A stretch of DNA of 64,000 bases from assembly GCF_038502225.1 (NCBI RefSeq), contig NC_091300.1:47380936-47444935 (forward strand), written 5' to 3'. A program made the position numbers and the translations under genes. Below are positions 10,721 to 22,200 of this stretch, piece by piece. A model generated the notes under the pieces. It was not told the DNA's origin, ran no database searches, and was given only the letters and a program-made list of their open reading frames with translations. The stretch is from Cherax quadricarinatus (taxonomy: Eukaryota; Arthropoda; Malacostraca; Decapoda; Parastacidae). The first letter of the stretch is position 1, and each line of letters begins with the position of its first letter.

Positions 10721-11703
10721 CTCATGAACACTTCGCCATCATCATCCCCTCAAGCGTCACTTCGTTACGTTACGTGGACGACGACCTCGTAATAACTCTC
10801 AAACGTTTCGATGCACGGAATCTTCAGGCAAGGCTCAACGCAGTTGAACCGGAGATCCAGGTTGCACTAGAAGAAGATTCCAATGACAAGTTACCTTTTC
10901 TAGACGTCCTCATTCACAAAGTAGATAACCTAAGATTTCAAGTTTACAGGAAACCTACAAATAAAAATGATCTCACACACTTCAATTTCAGTCAAGATAT
11001 TAAGACCAAAAGAGGCATCAACATTGGCTTTTTCCTAAGAGCATACCGAATTTGTAGCCCTGAGTTTCTTGACGAGGAATGTATATACCAAACCTTCACT
11101 GATTTACATTTTCCTTCCTTTTTCACCAAAGATTGCAAGAAAAGAGTTCTTCAGATCTTTAATTCTCCACGCACCAACACTACTCCTAACAAAGTTATAA
11201 TTCTTCCCAACAGCCAGGTTGCATTGAACGTTTCTAAAGTACTTGCACAAGCTAACACTAGAGTCGCCATCGCTTCCAGCACTTAAATAAAGGATCTAAC
11301 CAGGACAAAACCCAAACACCATGAACCAGTCAACGCAGGGGTTTACACTGTACCCTGTGGAGGCTGCGACAGGATTTATGTAGGTGAAACAGCAAGAAAC
11401 CTCGAAACACGCCTCAATGAACACATTTATGCATGTAGGAATGATAAATTGAACAACGCCTGCGTGCAACACCGAAATTCCACCAATCATCTCAGGAAAT
11501 TCAAGGACGCCTGATTAGTGATCAAAGAAACTAATTTCCGCAGACGCAAGTGCCTTGAATCAGCACTAATCGCTGTTTCTAATACAATTCAATAAAACAT
11601 AGGCAGCTTCACCATCTCTGAAGTCTTAGCAAGAATCCTCCTGAAAACAATAAACCCTGTCATCACATTACAGAGGATGAACGCTGAAACAGGCCGCCTC
11701 TAA
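10711..11703 (+). pseudogene. Penelope-like RT C-terminus plus GIY-YIG endonuclease, three internal stops
   Basis: A single frame of 331 codons, stop included, runs through the RT palm motif YVDDDLVI, the Penelope-typical LPFLDVLIHK and VYRKPTNKNDL blocks, then VYTVPCGGCDRIYVGET ... LETRLNEH, the GIY-YIG nuclease motif with its downstream arginine and glutamate region. The frame has nonsense codons at 11284-11286 (TAA), 11512-11514 (TGA) and 11593-11595 (TAA) and ends at TAA 11701-11703. There are no frameshifts, so decay is recent or by point mutation only. The ATG at 10711 is created by the palindrome and is probably not a real start. In intact elements the product reverse-transcribes element RNA and cuts target DNA. 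Confidence 0.85.
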
Positions 11704-11798
11704 TCCAACCTCCAACAGAAATATTTGTCTAACCTATTTTTATGATACCCAAGTAATAGCTTTCATATTCTTTTACTTATGTGCAAGTTGATTGTTCA

Positions 11799-11870
11799 AC
11801 CATACTACTACTACTACTACTACTACTATTACTACTACTACTACTACTACTACAACTTATATCACTAATA
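11799..11870. repeat. (CTA)n microsatellite inside the Penelope terminal repeat
   Basis: About 18 CTA units (with one ATT interruption). The matching inverted end at 10550-10600 carries only a few TAG units, so the tract expanded in one end only. Confidence 0.85.
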
Positions 11871-11946
11871 CTGCTACTACTACCACTAGTATTACACCTC
11901 ACTCTAAGCCTATATATACCCACTGTATCCATGTATTGTTTGTAAC

Positions 11947-11981
11947 GGCTTGACAAGGCTCCTGGAGAGCGAAAAGTTGCC
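11947..11981 (+). ncRNA. Degenerate hammerhead-like motif (type b)
   Basis: Stem I GGC:GCC, TTGACAAG, stem II GCTC:GAGC, then GAAAAGTT where other copies have GAAACGTT. The stem III palindrome is lost, so it is probably inactive. U3/A8 are retained. Confidence 0.5.
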
Positions 11982-12000
11982 ACAAAAAATATCACATTAG

Positions 12001-12560
<560 letters not shown>

Positions 12561-12720
12561 TATATTAGTAGGTGAACATATATTAACCTATATTTGTATA
12601 ATTATTTGACAATGCCGAAATTATAATAAAAAGGCTGGTTGCTTACGTCTTGCAGTGCAGGACGTATCATGAATTTTCGATTATGGATTTTTACAAGCAT
12701 TATAAAAATGTGGAGGACAG

Positions 12721-13225
12721 TTTCTCAGGCACCAGTACGTGTACTATGTCATGCCCGGTTTCTCAGGCACCAGTACGTGTACTATGTCATGCCCGGTTTC
12801 TCAGGCACCAGTACGTGTACTATGTCATGCCCGGTTTCTCATGCACCAGTACGTGTACTATGTCATGCCCGGTTTCTCATGCACCAGTACGTGTACTATG
12901 TCATGCCCGGTTTCTCAGGCACCAGTACGTGTACTATGTCATGCCCGGTTTCTCAGGCACCAGTACGTGTACTATGTCATGCCCGGTTTCTCAGGCACCA
13001 GTACGTGTACTATGTCATGCCCGGTTTCTCAGGCACCAGTACGTGTACTATGTCATGCCCGGTTTCTCAGGCACCAGTACGTGTACTATGTCATGCCCGG
13101 TTTCTCAGGCACCAGTACGTGTACTATGTCATGCCCGGTTTCTCAGGCACCAGTACGTGTACTATGTCATGCCCGGTTTCTCAGGCACCAGTACGTGTAC
13201 TATGTCATGCCCGGTTTCTCAGGCA
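12721..13225. repeat. 38-bp minisatellite, about 13 units
   Basis: Near-identical 38-base units (c at 12724, 12762 and so on), each holding AGTACGTGTACT, a palindrome with a two-base centre. One base (AGGC/ATGC) varies in two adjacent units (about 12838-12890). Because 38 is not a multiple of three and the unit lacks stops, all three plus frames stay open, giving a spurious long frame of up to 363 codons. Not a CRISPR: units are contiguous with no spacers. Confidence 0.97.
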
Positions 13226-13273
13226 GCATTATGTACATGTAGCCACTTTGGTTCTTCTGCGCCTGCGCGAGCG

Positions 13274-13735
<462 letters not shown>

Positions 13736-13759
13736 GCATAACCACCCTACTAAGCCAGA

Positions 13760-14179
13760 TTGCTGATAGTAACAAAAAAATCTAGTATCGTCGTCTACCT
13801 CGACCTTGAGAAGGCATTTGAGCTAGCCAGTCCCACAACAATCCTAGCAATACTAGCTCGGAAGGGGATCAAAGGACGCCTCCTGGCCTGGATAGAGTCC
13901 TACCTTAGGGGCAGGCAGGCCTGTGTCAGCTTTCAGGGATACTACTCTTCCTTTAAAACCCTGGAAAACGGCACGCCACAAGGAGGTGTGCTCAGTCCTA
14001 CCCTGTTTAACGTCCTTATGCAGGAACGTGTGAGCCTTCCCTTTCATAGTGGTACGCAGCTACTCAGCTATGCTGATGATCTTGCACCCATAGTGAATGG
14101 GAAAGGCAATTTGGAGCGACAGGCTCAGAGAGCTTTTGACCTAATTACGCAGTCCTGCAAGGAACTAGGCCTCTTGTAA
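13760..14179 (+). pseudogene. I-type LINE reverse transcriptase segment
   Basis: 140-codon frame containing RT motifs A (YLDLEKAFE), B (GTPQGGVLSP) and C (YADD). The stop at 14177-14179 comes about where the thumb domain should continue; the next frame (14182-14658, WTGSYLYLGIYID) carries it on after a frame change. The family enzyme copies element RNA at a nicked target. Confidence 0.85.
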
Positions 14180-14669
14180 TCATGTTCAAGGGACCAGATC
14201 CTGTGAATAGATTACGTATTCAGGATATAGAACTTGAGTGGACAGGCTCCTACCTATACTTGGGAATCTACATTGATAAAAAGCTGACCTTTCAGAAACA
14301 GGCCGAGTATGTCAGATCCCGTGCTCTACTCAGACTCAACGCCATGAGAGCCATGACGAGGCATCGTGCAGGGGCAAGCAAAGATGTACATCGCTTGTAC
14401 TATATACAAACTATACGCTCGCTCATTGACTACGGTGCACCAGCGTTAGCTCATCTCTTCCCGCAGAGCAGGCAAAGGGTGGAGGTCGTACAAAACCAGG
14501 CGATAAGAACTATTCTTGGGGCCCCCATCTGGACCAAAACAGCATGTCTCAGATCTGAGGACCGGCTTCCTTCCTTGGCTGACAGAGTAAGATACATAAA
14601 CGCCTGCAAAGCAGCCACGATTCTGTATCGGCAGCAAGGTACCCCCCCCCTCCACTAAGAAGACGGATA

Positions 14670-15104
14670 TTGACAACCATGACACAAGATCCAACTCTCT
14701 TCACGGACTACTCCTGGATCCGTTCGTTTTGTGCTGCTGGGCGGAAGCTGCAGCCTATACAACTACTCCTTGAGAAGAGTTGTGACGTTCCTGTTGCTGG
14801 ATATCATCCACCACCTCCCTGGCGCCCAGATCCGGCCGATGTTTGCGTCATGCAACTGCCTATCTCTAAGCGTCTCTGCAGTCAAGACACCCTCAGTAAT
14901 CATGCTGAAACAAGCATAGCACTGGCAGAGGGACGCACATGTGCAGTGTATTTCACAGATGGTTCCGTCGACCCTGACAGGAAGAGAGCAGCAGCTGGAC
15001 TGTACCACAATGGTCACACACAAGGCTGGCGACTCCCTGACCACTGCACGATCCTTCAAGCTGAGCTGGTGGCGATTCATCAGGCATTGTCACACACCCT
15101 ATGA
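14670..15104 (+). pseudogene. I-type LINE RNase H segment
   Basis: Contains FTDGSVDP (first catalytic aspartate) and ILQAELVAIHQAL (catalytic glutamate). The DSTS-like third motif appears after a frame change near 15105-15150 (HVDSTSAINAF in the third frame). RNase H would remove element RNA from the cDNA hybrid. Confidence 0.8.
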
Positions 15105-15777
15105 CATCGACTCCGACCTGTCATACACGTTGACTCCACCTCTGCAATCAATGCGTTTTCCCACATGTTGGGATTACTGTCCCCATCAGCCTACGAGAAA
15201 TCAAACTGATGGCTGCCAGAGCAACGAAACTTATGGAAGAGGTCTTAGGTGATACCCCATCTCAACAGTGGTACCGAACAGCGACTCGGGGAGAACCCCC
15301 TCCATATGATAGAAGCTGGTCCAGAGCGCAGTGTACCGCCATCCATCGGCTTCGTTTGGGCTTTCTCACAGCCAAGATGATGGTAGATAAGGCTGATCAG
15401 GAGATGTGCCAGTACTGTCAGCACGTTGTCCAGCGCCCCCTAACATACTATCTTCTGGAGTGCGAAGTTACTGACACACTGCGCAGGCAACTAACACTGA
15501 TATCCCCTCCCGAAGAGGACCCAGAAACGACTGTGGCCACACTAGTGTACCATGGAGTCAACGAACCAGACAAGCTGTTGCCCGTGATAACGACATATCC
15601 TCCTCCTCGCTAGTGTCCACAGTTAGGAGTACATACAGTGTTGTCGATTATGAGATGCACCAGATGAACTGACCAGCAGCATACGTCGCATCATTGTAGA
15701 AACCTTTCTCCCTCGGGAGCCAGAGACGGGTCATCGCAAGATTGAGACCCGTGCCAGGACCACGGTCTTGGCGAACA

Positions 15778-15843
15778 TTATACATACATACATACATACA
15801 TACATACATACATACATACATACATACATACATACATACATAC
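15778..15843. repeat. (CATA)n tail of the I-type LINE
   Basis: About 16 CATA tetranucleotides directly after the LINE 3' segment and directly before a Penelope terminal fragment. Confidence 0.95.
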
Positions 15844-15945
15844 ATGTATTGTTTGAAACGGCTTGACAAAGCTCCTGGAGAGCGAAATGTTGCCACAATA
15901 AAATGTCACATTAGTTGCACTTGTGTCCTTTTACTTTACATGTTT
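15844..15945 (+). mobile_element. Penelope-like terminal fragment
   Basis: Matches the ends at 10410-10515 (inverted) and 11930-12000: ATGTATTGTTTG, AACGGCTTGAC, the hammerhead-like core, then AAAATGTCACATTAGTTGCA and TTGTGTCCTTTTACTTTACA. Fused to the (CATA)n tract. Confidence 0.8.
15860..15894 (+). ncRNA. Hammerhead-like motif (type b)
   Basis: Stem I GGC:GCC, core TTGACAAA (position 7 now C, U3/A8 kept), stem II GCTC:GAGC around CTGGA, then GAAATGTT, which breaks the stem III palindrome. Confidence 0.5.
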
Positions 15946-16929
15946 AGTCATCACTCATCGTTACCAGCAGTACGATCATTCATAATACACAGAGTTTCAT
16001 CATATCAAAAATAGTGGCACAACGTATTTTACCCAAGTAAAATACAACCATGACTAAGCCCTACCCTTTCTCTTCCTCTCAGGTACTTGGCAGTGCCTCA
16101 TGTCCTCTCCGAAATTGCTGTCTCATGTCTTCCCTTAATTTACTTCACCTTTAAGTTCTCCCTGCGTCTTACTTTTTCCCTTCCCTTCCTGGGAAGTTCC
16201 GATGATTCTTGTTTGCTCTTCCTCACTTCCATGTGTGTAAGCTCACTTGCCTTCTACTATATGTTCACTCTTGATCATTTCCAGTCTCAGTCTCATGCTA
16301 TTGTAATGTTTGCCGGTGATTCTAAATCCCTCGATAGGTTAGGGCACAAGCTGTATTTCCTGAATTAGCAAATATTTTCACAGTGCGGTTATATACAATT
16401 CTCACTTCTATCATCCTCACTACGACTACGTCCGCCTCGTCATTCACAGTTGTTTCGCACTCCTAGAGTGAGTTACAAACTTTCCAGAAATTCGACTCCC
16501 CTTATGTCCCCTTGTGTCCTTCGCATATAGCTTTTATGTCGTATTTCTAGTAAACGCAAGGGAATCGTGTACTGCTGAGTACCTGGACGTGCCTGTGTTC
16601 AGGCAATGAGCATGGACATGGGCAACTTTTCAAGACCTCCCATTTTCCCACTAGTGTATTCCTTAATCGGACTACTGTTCAATGTTATTTCTTCACCTCC
16701 ACTAAAGCCAGCAACAGCGTTGGCCAGCTTTGAACCACAGCATTTTTTTTATCAAATCATGTTCAGGATTCTGGCCATCTTTCCACTGTTGTCGGGTTTG
16801 AGAGATTCTACTCTCTTCCTTACATAATGAACATATACCACTCACTCGTGGATGCCACGTGAGGTAATGACTCCTCAAGGACTGTGAAGTTGCACTGTCC
16901 GTCCAACACATTGTCTTGTCTATCAGTGT

Positions 16930-16930
<1 letters not shown>
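15946..16930. other. No recognisable gene
   Basis: Mixed-composition sequence with short open frames only (up to about 93 codons) that resemble no family known to me. No repeat recognised. Confidence 0.5.
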
Positions 16931-17019
<89 letters not shown>

Positions 17020-17068
17020 ATACACATACATACACACACACACACATGCACACACAGACACACATACA

Positions 17069-17128
<60 letters not shown>
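16931..17128. repeat. Compound (CA)n microsatellite abutting a truncated LINE
   Basis: Nearly 200 bases of CA with TACACA/CATGCA interruptions, running into LINE endonuclease sequence on the LINE sense strand. Confidence 0.97.
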
Positions 17129-17134
<6 letters not shown>

Positions 17135-17531
17135 TGGGGGCCAAGATACATGGAGGGCTAAGATGATGGAGGTGGTACTGGAAAATTTCATGTGCCAACA
17201 CGTAAGGGACACTACAAGAGAGAGAGGAGAGGATGAACCAGCAAGGCTGGACTTAGTATTCACCTTGAGTAGTGCAGATATCGAGGACATCACATATGAA
17301 AGACCCCTTGGGGCCACTGACCATGTGGTTTTAAGCTTCGAATACACAGTAGAGCTACAAGTGGAAGGAGAAGCAGGAAGGCCAAGACGAATGAAGCCAA
17401 ACTACAAGAAAGGGGACTACATAGGAATGAGGAACTTCCTGAACGGGGTTCAGTGGGACAGAGAACTGGCAGGGAAGCCAGTTAATGAGATGATGGAATA
17501 TGTAGCAACAAAATGCAAGGAGGCTGAGGAG
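17129..17531 (+). pseudogene. LINE copy C: endonuclease fragment cut by the assembly gap
   Basis: Plus-strand frame GGQDTWRAKMMEVVLENFM, then LDLVFTLSSADIEDITYERP and ATDHVVLSFEY, the second half of the LINE endonuclease with its DH catalytic pair, followed by the start of the linker (KPVNEMMEYVATKCKEAEE). The frame is open up to the N run. The 5' edge is the (CA)n tract. Confidence 0.9.
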
Positions 17532-17631
17532 NNNNNNNNNNNNNNNNNNNNNNNNNNNNNNNNNNNNNNNNNNNNNNNNNNNNNNNNNNNNNNNNNNNNN
17601 NNNNNNNNNNNNNNNNNNNNNNNNNNNNNNN
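17532..17631. other. Assembly gap (100 N)
   Basis: Exactly 100 N, a conventional size for gaps of unknown length. Left flank is inside LINE C; right flank starts inside a UGT exon, so continuity across it is not established. Confidence 0.99.
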
Positions 17632-17749
17632 CAGCTGAGGCGCACCTTTGTGACGGATGACGTACTCCGTCCAGAACACTGCCAGCTCCGTGGGTGATAT
17701 AGGTTGATCCCTCATCGACAGTGACATCCTCAGCACATTTTCCTTATAC
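17632..17749 (-). CDS. UDP-glycosyltransferase, penultimate/last coding exon (partial)
   Basis: Minus-strand exon reading [19 protein letters not shown], then [17 protein letters not shown], the conserved C-terminal block just before the transmembrane anchor of animal UGTs. It starts after an acceptor (TTCTGCACAG, intron side at 17750). Its first base G completes the lysine codon left open by the upstream exon at 21730, so the splice gives IDPK-YKENV in frame. The membrane anchor and stop would lie in or beyond the N gap. UGTs move sugar from UDP-sugar to lipophilic compounds at the endoplasmic reticulum; the substrate is unknown. Confidence 0.88.
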
Positions 17750-18374
17750 CTGTGCAGAAGTACAGTGAGAAAATCTGAAAGATCACACACACAAGTTATA
17801 AAAGAAAAAGAGAGGAAGCAGATATATTACATAATTAGTTATGAAAATGAAGGAGTGGGAGTTCAATTGTTTGAATTCAAGACGGATGAGGAATAGAATT
17901 AAAATGGAATATAGTAAGAGGTTATAGTAAACGTGAATACACCCGCACCTGAGAGGACTTTATAGGAGTTTTGACCCAAGTGGTAGAATAATCGATGTGG
18001 ATGACCTGAAAGTTAAAGTATGAAAAACTTGAAAATACTATCGTATGTATGCATTGAATGCCAGGGAAAGATGATATTGGGAAGCCTCTAATTAAACTAC
18101 TCAAAGAGAGAATTCTAGTTACATGTAATGCTATTATCAAGAATAGGAACGTTAATAAGTGTACGAGATTTGATGTGGTAATGATGACAAATTGATAGGT
18201 TACGTTTGAGTAATTAAAAACTTCGTAAATAGACTTCTGGATATGAACATATAGATTATTACTGAGAAATGGCGAAAGTAAGAGAAAGGGGAAGATGAAC
18301 TACAAATTGAATGACATTATTATGAGAGAAGTGAAAATGATTGAACTGTAGGTGACAGTTGGAGGTACTATCAA

Positions 18375-18377
<3 letters not shown>
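17750..18377. other. UGT intron sequence, no other feature seen
   Basis: AT-rich, no coding frame or recognised repeat. Lies between the two UGT exons. Confidence 0.6.
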
Positions 18378-18439
<62 letters not shown>

Positions 18440-18440
18440 T
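18378..18440. repeat. (TAA)n microsatellite
   Basis: About 20 AAT units; the A/T-rich tail of the minus-strand SINE. Confidence 0.95.
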
Positions 18441-18850
18441 CTTTATTTACTACAAGTACATGTACATGGTATACAGGCCTTGCTGACATCAATTCAAATT
18501 CAAATTCAAATTCAAAGTTCATTCTCTATAAGGATTACAATGGTGAGTTTACAGAATTTAGTTATTGTGTGGTTTATATGTAGTAAAATAATAATTACAG
18601 AGTGTACCACTAGAACACCTAGCATGGCTAGGCATTTTGGGCAGACTTAGATTAGATCTAATATAAAAAGCCCCTTGTTATGCTGAACATTTCGGGCAAA
18701 TTAGGTCAGTGTCCCAGGATGCGACCCACACCAGTCGACTAACACCCAGGTACCCATTTTACTGATGGGGAACATAGACAACAGGTGGACAGAAACACTC
18801 CCGATGTTTCTACTCTGGTGGTCTAGAGAGAATGTAGATAACAAAGACGT
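18378..18850 (-). mobile_element. tRNA-type SINE, minus orientation
   Basis: Shares ACCCACACCAGTCGACTAAC and the ACCCAGGTACC segment with the SINE at 30125-30430, and ends (on its sense strand) in a (TTA)n tract, here (AAT)n at 18378-18440. The promoter head near 18800-18850 is degraded. It also contains an ATTCAA hexamer run (18492-18517). Confidence 0.65.
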
Positions 18851-19048
18851 CAAAGTTAAATATTTTAAATTTAAGAATTCAGTGTTAGATTTGTAAGGTG
18901 GATGCACATGGGAAGAGGAATGAATGGTGGAATGATGAAGCAAAGAAAAAGGTAAGGAAAGATAAAATTAACACGAGAGGTTTATACAAAAAGGAAATCG
19001 TAATTGGAAGGCAGAATATGTAATGAGAAGAAAAGAGATTGATTGTGG

Positions 19049-19349
19049 TGTCCCAGAGTTCTGTTAGTAGCTCACTCAGATCACACATTCAGGTCCGTGG
19101 TTCGATCCCCTGTACAGGTGGAAACATTGGGCATGTTTCAGTAACATACTTGGTGTCCCTCTTCACCTAGCAGTAAGTAGGTACCTGAGTGTTAGTGAAC
19201 TAATGTAGACCTGGGTTTTAGTGGACTGGGGAACAAGATTAACCTAAGTTTCCCATAATACTCTGCATAACCAGGGGCTTTTCTATTTAAAATGTCACTG
19301 ATGTCGGCTAAATCTGTTTAAGTTGCACCAGGAACTTGAAGAAATAAAG

Positions 19350-19414
<65 letters not shown>

Positions 19415-19426
19415 CATTATTATTAA

Positions 19427-19457
<31 letters not shown>
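19049..19457 (+). mobile_element. tRNA-derived SINE, plus orientation
   Basis: B-box-like GGTTCGATCCC at 19099-19109, preceded by a tRNA-like head (TTAGTAGCTCACTCAGATC), then the shared body (CACCTAGCAGTAAGTAGGTA, GTACCTGAGTGTTAGTGAAC) and a long (TTA)n tail at 19351-19457. Faces the SINE at 18378-18850 head-to-head. Transcribed by RNA polymerase III in active families; mobilised by a LINE not identified here. Confidence 0.75.
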
Positions 19458-19742
19458 AATGTTTAGTAACGGGATGCAAAAAGAGTCAGTGGGAGACTGT
19501 GTGAGACTTCATCAGCAAATTTTGATGAGGATGAGAAACGATTCTGAAGAGAGATTAAACATTTAAGAGAGCCTTTGGAGCAATCGACCTTGGCAGTTGA
19601 AAATAGAAGAGAGCAGACAAATGGTAGATGTTACCGATCAACACTGTGTCAAGCTACTTGACAGGAAACTTGTTAAAACAGTTAATAAATCTTCGACATC
19701 CACAAAGATTTTCCTTCAGATAAAATAAGAGTGATTTTATTA
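19458..19742. other. Intron sequence, nothing recognised
   Basis: No coding frame or repeat recognised between the SINE tail and the exon-like frame at 19743. Confidence 0.5.
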
Positions 19743-20057
19743 CTACAGCAGGAACATAGTAATACCATGTGGGAGTGAGAGATGAAATACACTAGGGAAA
19801 CACCACAACCTCTCGATCTTAGGAGCCATGGACTCAAGTTCGCCTGCAGCTGTGACGACCATAGCCGTTGGACGCTTCAGGAAGTGAATTGTCCAACAAG
19901 AAGGTGATTTATCCAGACCAAAATGTGTCAAGGCTGCTTTAATTGCTGTCTCCATTCCTTTATTGTCCGGCAGTTTTTGTATATCCGTCCTCTTGGCAAA
20001 TAGGATATTGCCCAGACTGAAGGCACTGTCACATAAGAACATAAAATACAGAAACAC
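19743..20057 (-). CDS. Exon-like frame of unknown function inside the UGT intron
   Basis: A 104-codon minus-strand frame with balanced composition (SLGNILFAKRTDIQKLPDN, ALTHFGLDKSPSCW, LKRPTAMVVTAAGELES). The sequence GTGACAG at 20026-20032 on the minus strand could be a splice acceptor in front of SAFSLGN. I do not recognise the protein. The two UGT exons splice to one another without it, so if real it is an alternative exon, part of another gene, or a remnant. Base composition is less AT-rich than the surrounding intron. Confidence 0.3.
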   Translation of the reverse strand: MFLYFMFLCDSAFSLGNILFAKRTDIQKLPDNKGMETAIKAALTHFGLDKSPSCWTIHFLKRPTAMVVTAAGELESMAPKIERLWCFPSVFHLSLPHGITMFLL

Positions 20058-21729
20058 TGCAGCAGGTCTAATGATCTATGTGCGGTATACGTAGAGTACA
20101 TTAAATTTTATTCGTGGTTTATCATACAAAAATGTCAGCCAGTCAGGTTGAAGGGTTGACTCCATACAAACTGATGTATAATCCAAACTCTAGTCTGGTT
20201 GAACAAACATACTTTTTCTTTTGTATGAGTTACAAGCCAATGACTGTGAGCGAACTTTATGTGCTCTCTCACTTTTGGTGTTTCTTATATGAATGGTTTC
20301 TGTTTCCGTTGCTTTGCTACTTTCTTCCTCTTTGTACATATTGGGAGTATTGATAGCGAGAATATACGTTTATTTAAAAACTACCTCTTGGTATTTGTCT
20401 TTGCTTATAGTTTGAACCTTTGATGGTGATTTAAGTTACTGCCAGGTACTAGGGGCTTTTCCATATACATCCTTACAGGTACTTCTCAAACCCCTCTCAT
20501 TAATATGCTTGACAGTTGCTCTATTACTATTCCTCTATTACCTCATGTCACCTGTCTCCCGTAACTAATAATTGCCCTGAATTGTACACAAGTTTCTTTT
20601 TCTACGTCATCATGAATATTTAATATATTTATATGTGAAGCTGTTGAAGAAGTGAATTCATGGGTATTGGGGAGAGGTGTGGAATTAGAAGATAATGAAG
20701 CTGACACGATGTGAGAGTTGTCACAATTACTCTTTAATGATCACACTTCTTTTGGGTGATTCTGAATCAAAGTTGCAAAGATTGGTGAAGGAGTTTGAAA
20801 GATGGTGTAAGAGAATGAAATTAAAAAAACATTATAAATAAGAACAACGTGATGAAAATAACAAAAAGTCTAGAAATCGATATTGTTTATCAGTCTGGAA
20901 TATGAATGTGTTGTGTGGGAGTGAACACGTCGTTAGACAGGTCTACGAAAGACGAGGTGAACTACAGAATAGATGAGGTATGTGGAAAATAGTTGAACGT
21001 TCAGCTGTCTGTGAGAGGAAATAATTTTTAACCTTTGGAGGCAAAAAAAAAAAAAGTACCAAAGTATAGTGGTACAACCACTTTTAAATAAGTGTAGTTC
21101 AAAGGAGTGTTATGTGGACGATTCGGTTTGGTTCTGTGAAAAATATAATTCAGAGGGTAGAGGAGGAGTTGTTGAGATGGTTAGACGTTTTGAGGGGATG
21201 GAACTTAAAGACTTATTGAAGGAGGGTACTAGCTGTAGCTAAAAAGGTTGCAGAGAGTGGGTAAACAAGGTTTTGAGTTGTAGGAACTTGATCATCCAGC
21301 AGGCGGGTGAGTGTGTCAGATCGGAGTAATAGCAGACTAGACGATTTTATGATTTGACGTGCTGTTAGACAGTAAGGTAATATTTATTAAATGATTTATG
21401 GAAACTGATTAGCCTGATTTGAATTCTACATGTGGGAAGTGTGTGGATGTTACAACAGGTAGGTAATGAATTTTGATATCTGGTCTGCTGACAAGATTAA
21501 TATTATATGAATAATGGAGAAGGTGTTTTTTATGTTTATCTAGACTAAGAAATTATTGTATTTTCTTCTAAAATAAAATAAATAACGAAAAATATATTTG
21601 AAATTTAGAAGTTTTGGTGGATAAGAAAAGTTAATTGAGAATAAATAATTTAATTACGTAACAGAGAGGCTATACTTTATCAAAAAACAATTAAAAAATC
21701 AAATTACATATAAAGACAAATTTACATAC
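20058..21729. other. UGT intron sequence, nothing recognised
   Basis: AT-rich sequence with a poly-A run near 21048; no credible coding frame and no repeat recognised. Confidence 0.55.
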
Positions 21730-21949
21730 TTGGGGTCGATAAGAATTTTGGTGAGAGCTCCAACGATCATGTCCACAGTAAGTTCTTCCCATATCAAAAA
21801 GTCTCCTAGTCCAGAGTTCTTAATAAACATGCTGTTCTTGGGTTGGTCACCGTAGATAGGTAGAGCGAGGAGTGGCGTGGCGTGGTAGATGGCTTCTTGC
21901 ATACTGAGGAGACCACCGTGTGTGATGAACACCTTCACGTTGTTGTGAG
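21730..21949 (-). CDS. UDP-glycosyltransferase signature exon
   Basis: Minus-strand 220-bp exon bounded by an acceptor (TTGTTCCACAG) at 21950 and a donor GTATGT at 21724-21729. It reads AHNNVKVFITHGGLLSMQEA, then ATPLLALPIYGDQPKN, the UGT signature that binds UDP-sugar (HGG ... E ... P ... DQ). It continues through NSGLGDFLIWEELT to LTKILIDPK, where the codon is completed by the exon at 17749. The intron between is 3,980 bp. Upstream exons were not found to the right on this strand; they may lie beyond the LINE/LTR cluster or be lost. Introns hold SINEs, which is compatible with a working gene, but it is seen only in part. Confidence 0.92.
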
Positions 21950-22200
21950 CTGTGGAACAATGTTAGTGAAAGCAACTAGAGGCATGGTACATTGTAAATT
22001 AAAACTGAATGATCTTTTAGGTCGTCATTGACGCTTATCAAGTTTCAAATAATAAGGAAAATGGAATAAAACCTGAATGAGGCTAGGGAAGACGGAGGTT
22101 AGGAGACAGGTCTTGGTTCTTAGGAGAGGCTATCTATTGGGTTCTAGCTCTTGGTCCCAAAAACGGGACATCCTACTATGGGTAGCTCCATTTCTTAGGA

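Larger units (their letters stand above)
10410..12000 (+). mobile_element. Penelope-like element, 5'-truncated, with inverted terminal hammerhead repeats
   Basis: Core coding part (10711-11703) carries the end of a Penelope-type reverse transcriptase and a GIY-YIG endonuclease. The flanks are inverted copies of one another: 10410-10615 matches 11765-12000 in reverse complement (shared CTCTAAGCCTATATATACC, TGTATTGTTTG, GGCTTGA, TCCTGGAGAGC and CAAGTTGATTGTTC), each with a hammerhead-like motif. Third copies of the end occur at 15846-15945. The N-terminal two-thirds of the RT is missing. Confidence 0.85.
13736..15640 (+). mobile_element. I-type LINE fragment with RT and RNase H, 5'-truncated
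   Basis: Reverse transcriptase from about 13780 (VVYLDLEKAFELA, GTPQGGVLSPTLFNVL, catalytic YADD in LLSYADDLAPIV), thumb/connection to 14658, RNase H near 14920-15104 (VYFTDGSVDP; ILQAELVAIHQAL), and a C-terminal region with a CQYCQH-like cysteine/histidine cluster (15209-15613). RNase H downstream of RT is the hallmark of the I group. Endonuclease and ORF1 are absent. The coding path changes frame at about 14180, 14660 and 15105-15209, so it is dead. The copy ends in a non-coding tail and a (CATA)n tract. Confidence 0.85.

Noticed and set aside
12721..13225. CRISPR-like regular repeats
   Set aside because: Units are contiguous with no unique spacers, no cas genes, and the genome is eukaryotic.
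16702..17347. Long cysteine/valine frames on the minus strand
   Set aside because: Translation of the (GT)n strand of a microsatellite.
18492..18517. (ATTCAA)n as a telomere-like repeat
   Set aside because: Arthropod telomeric repeat is TTAGG; this is a short hexamer run inside a SINE.
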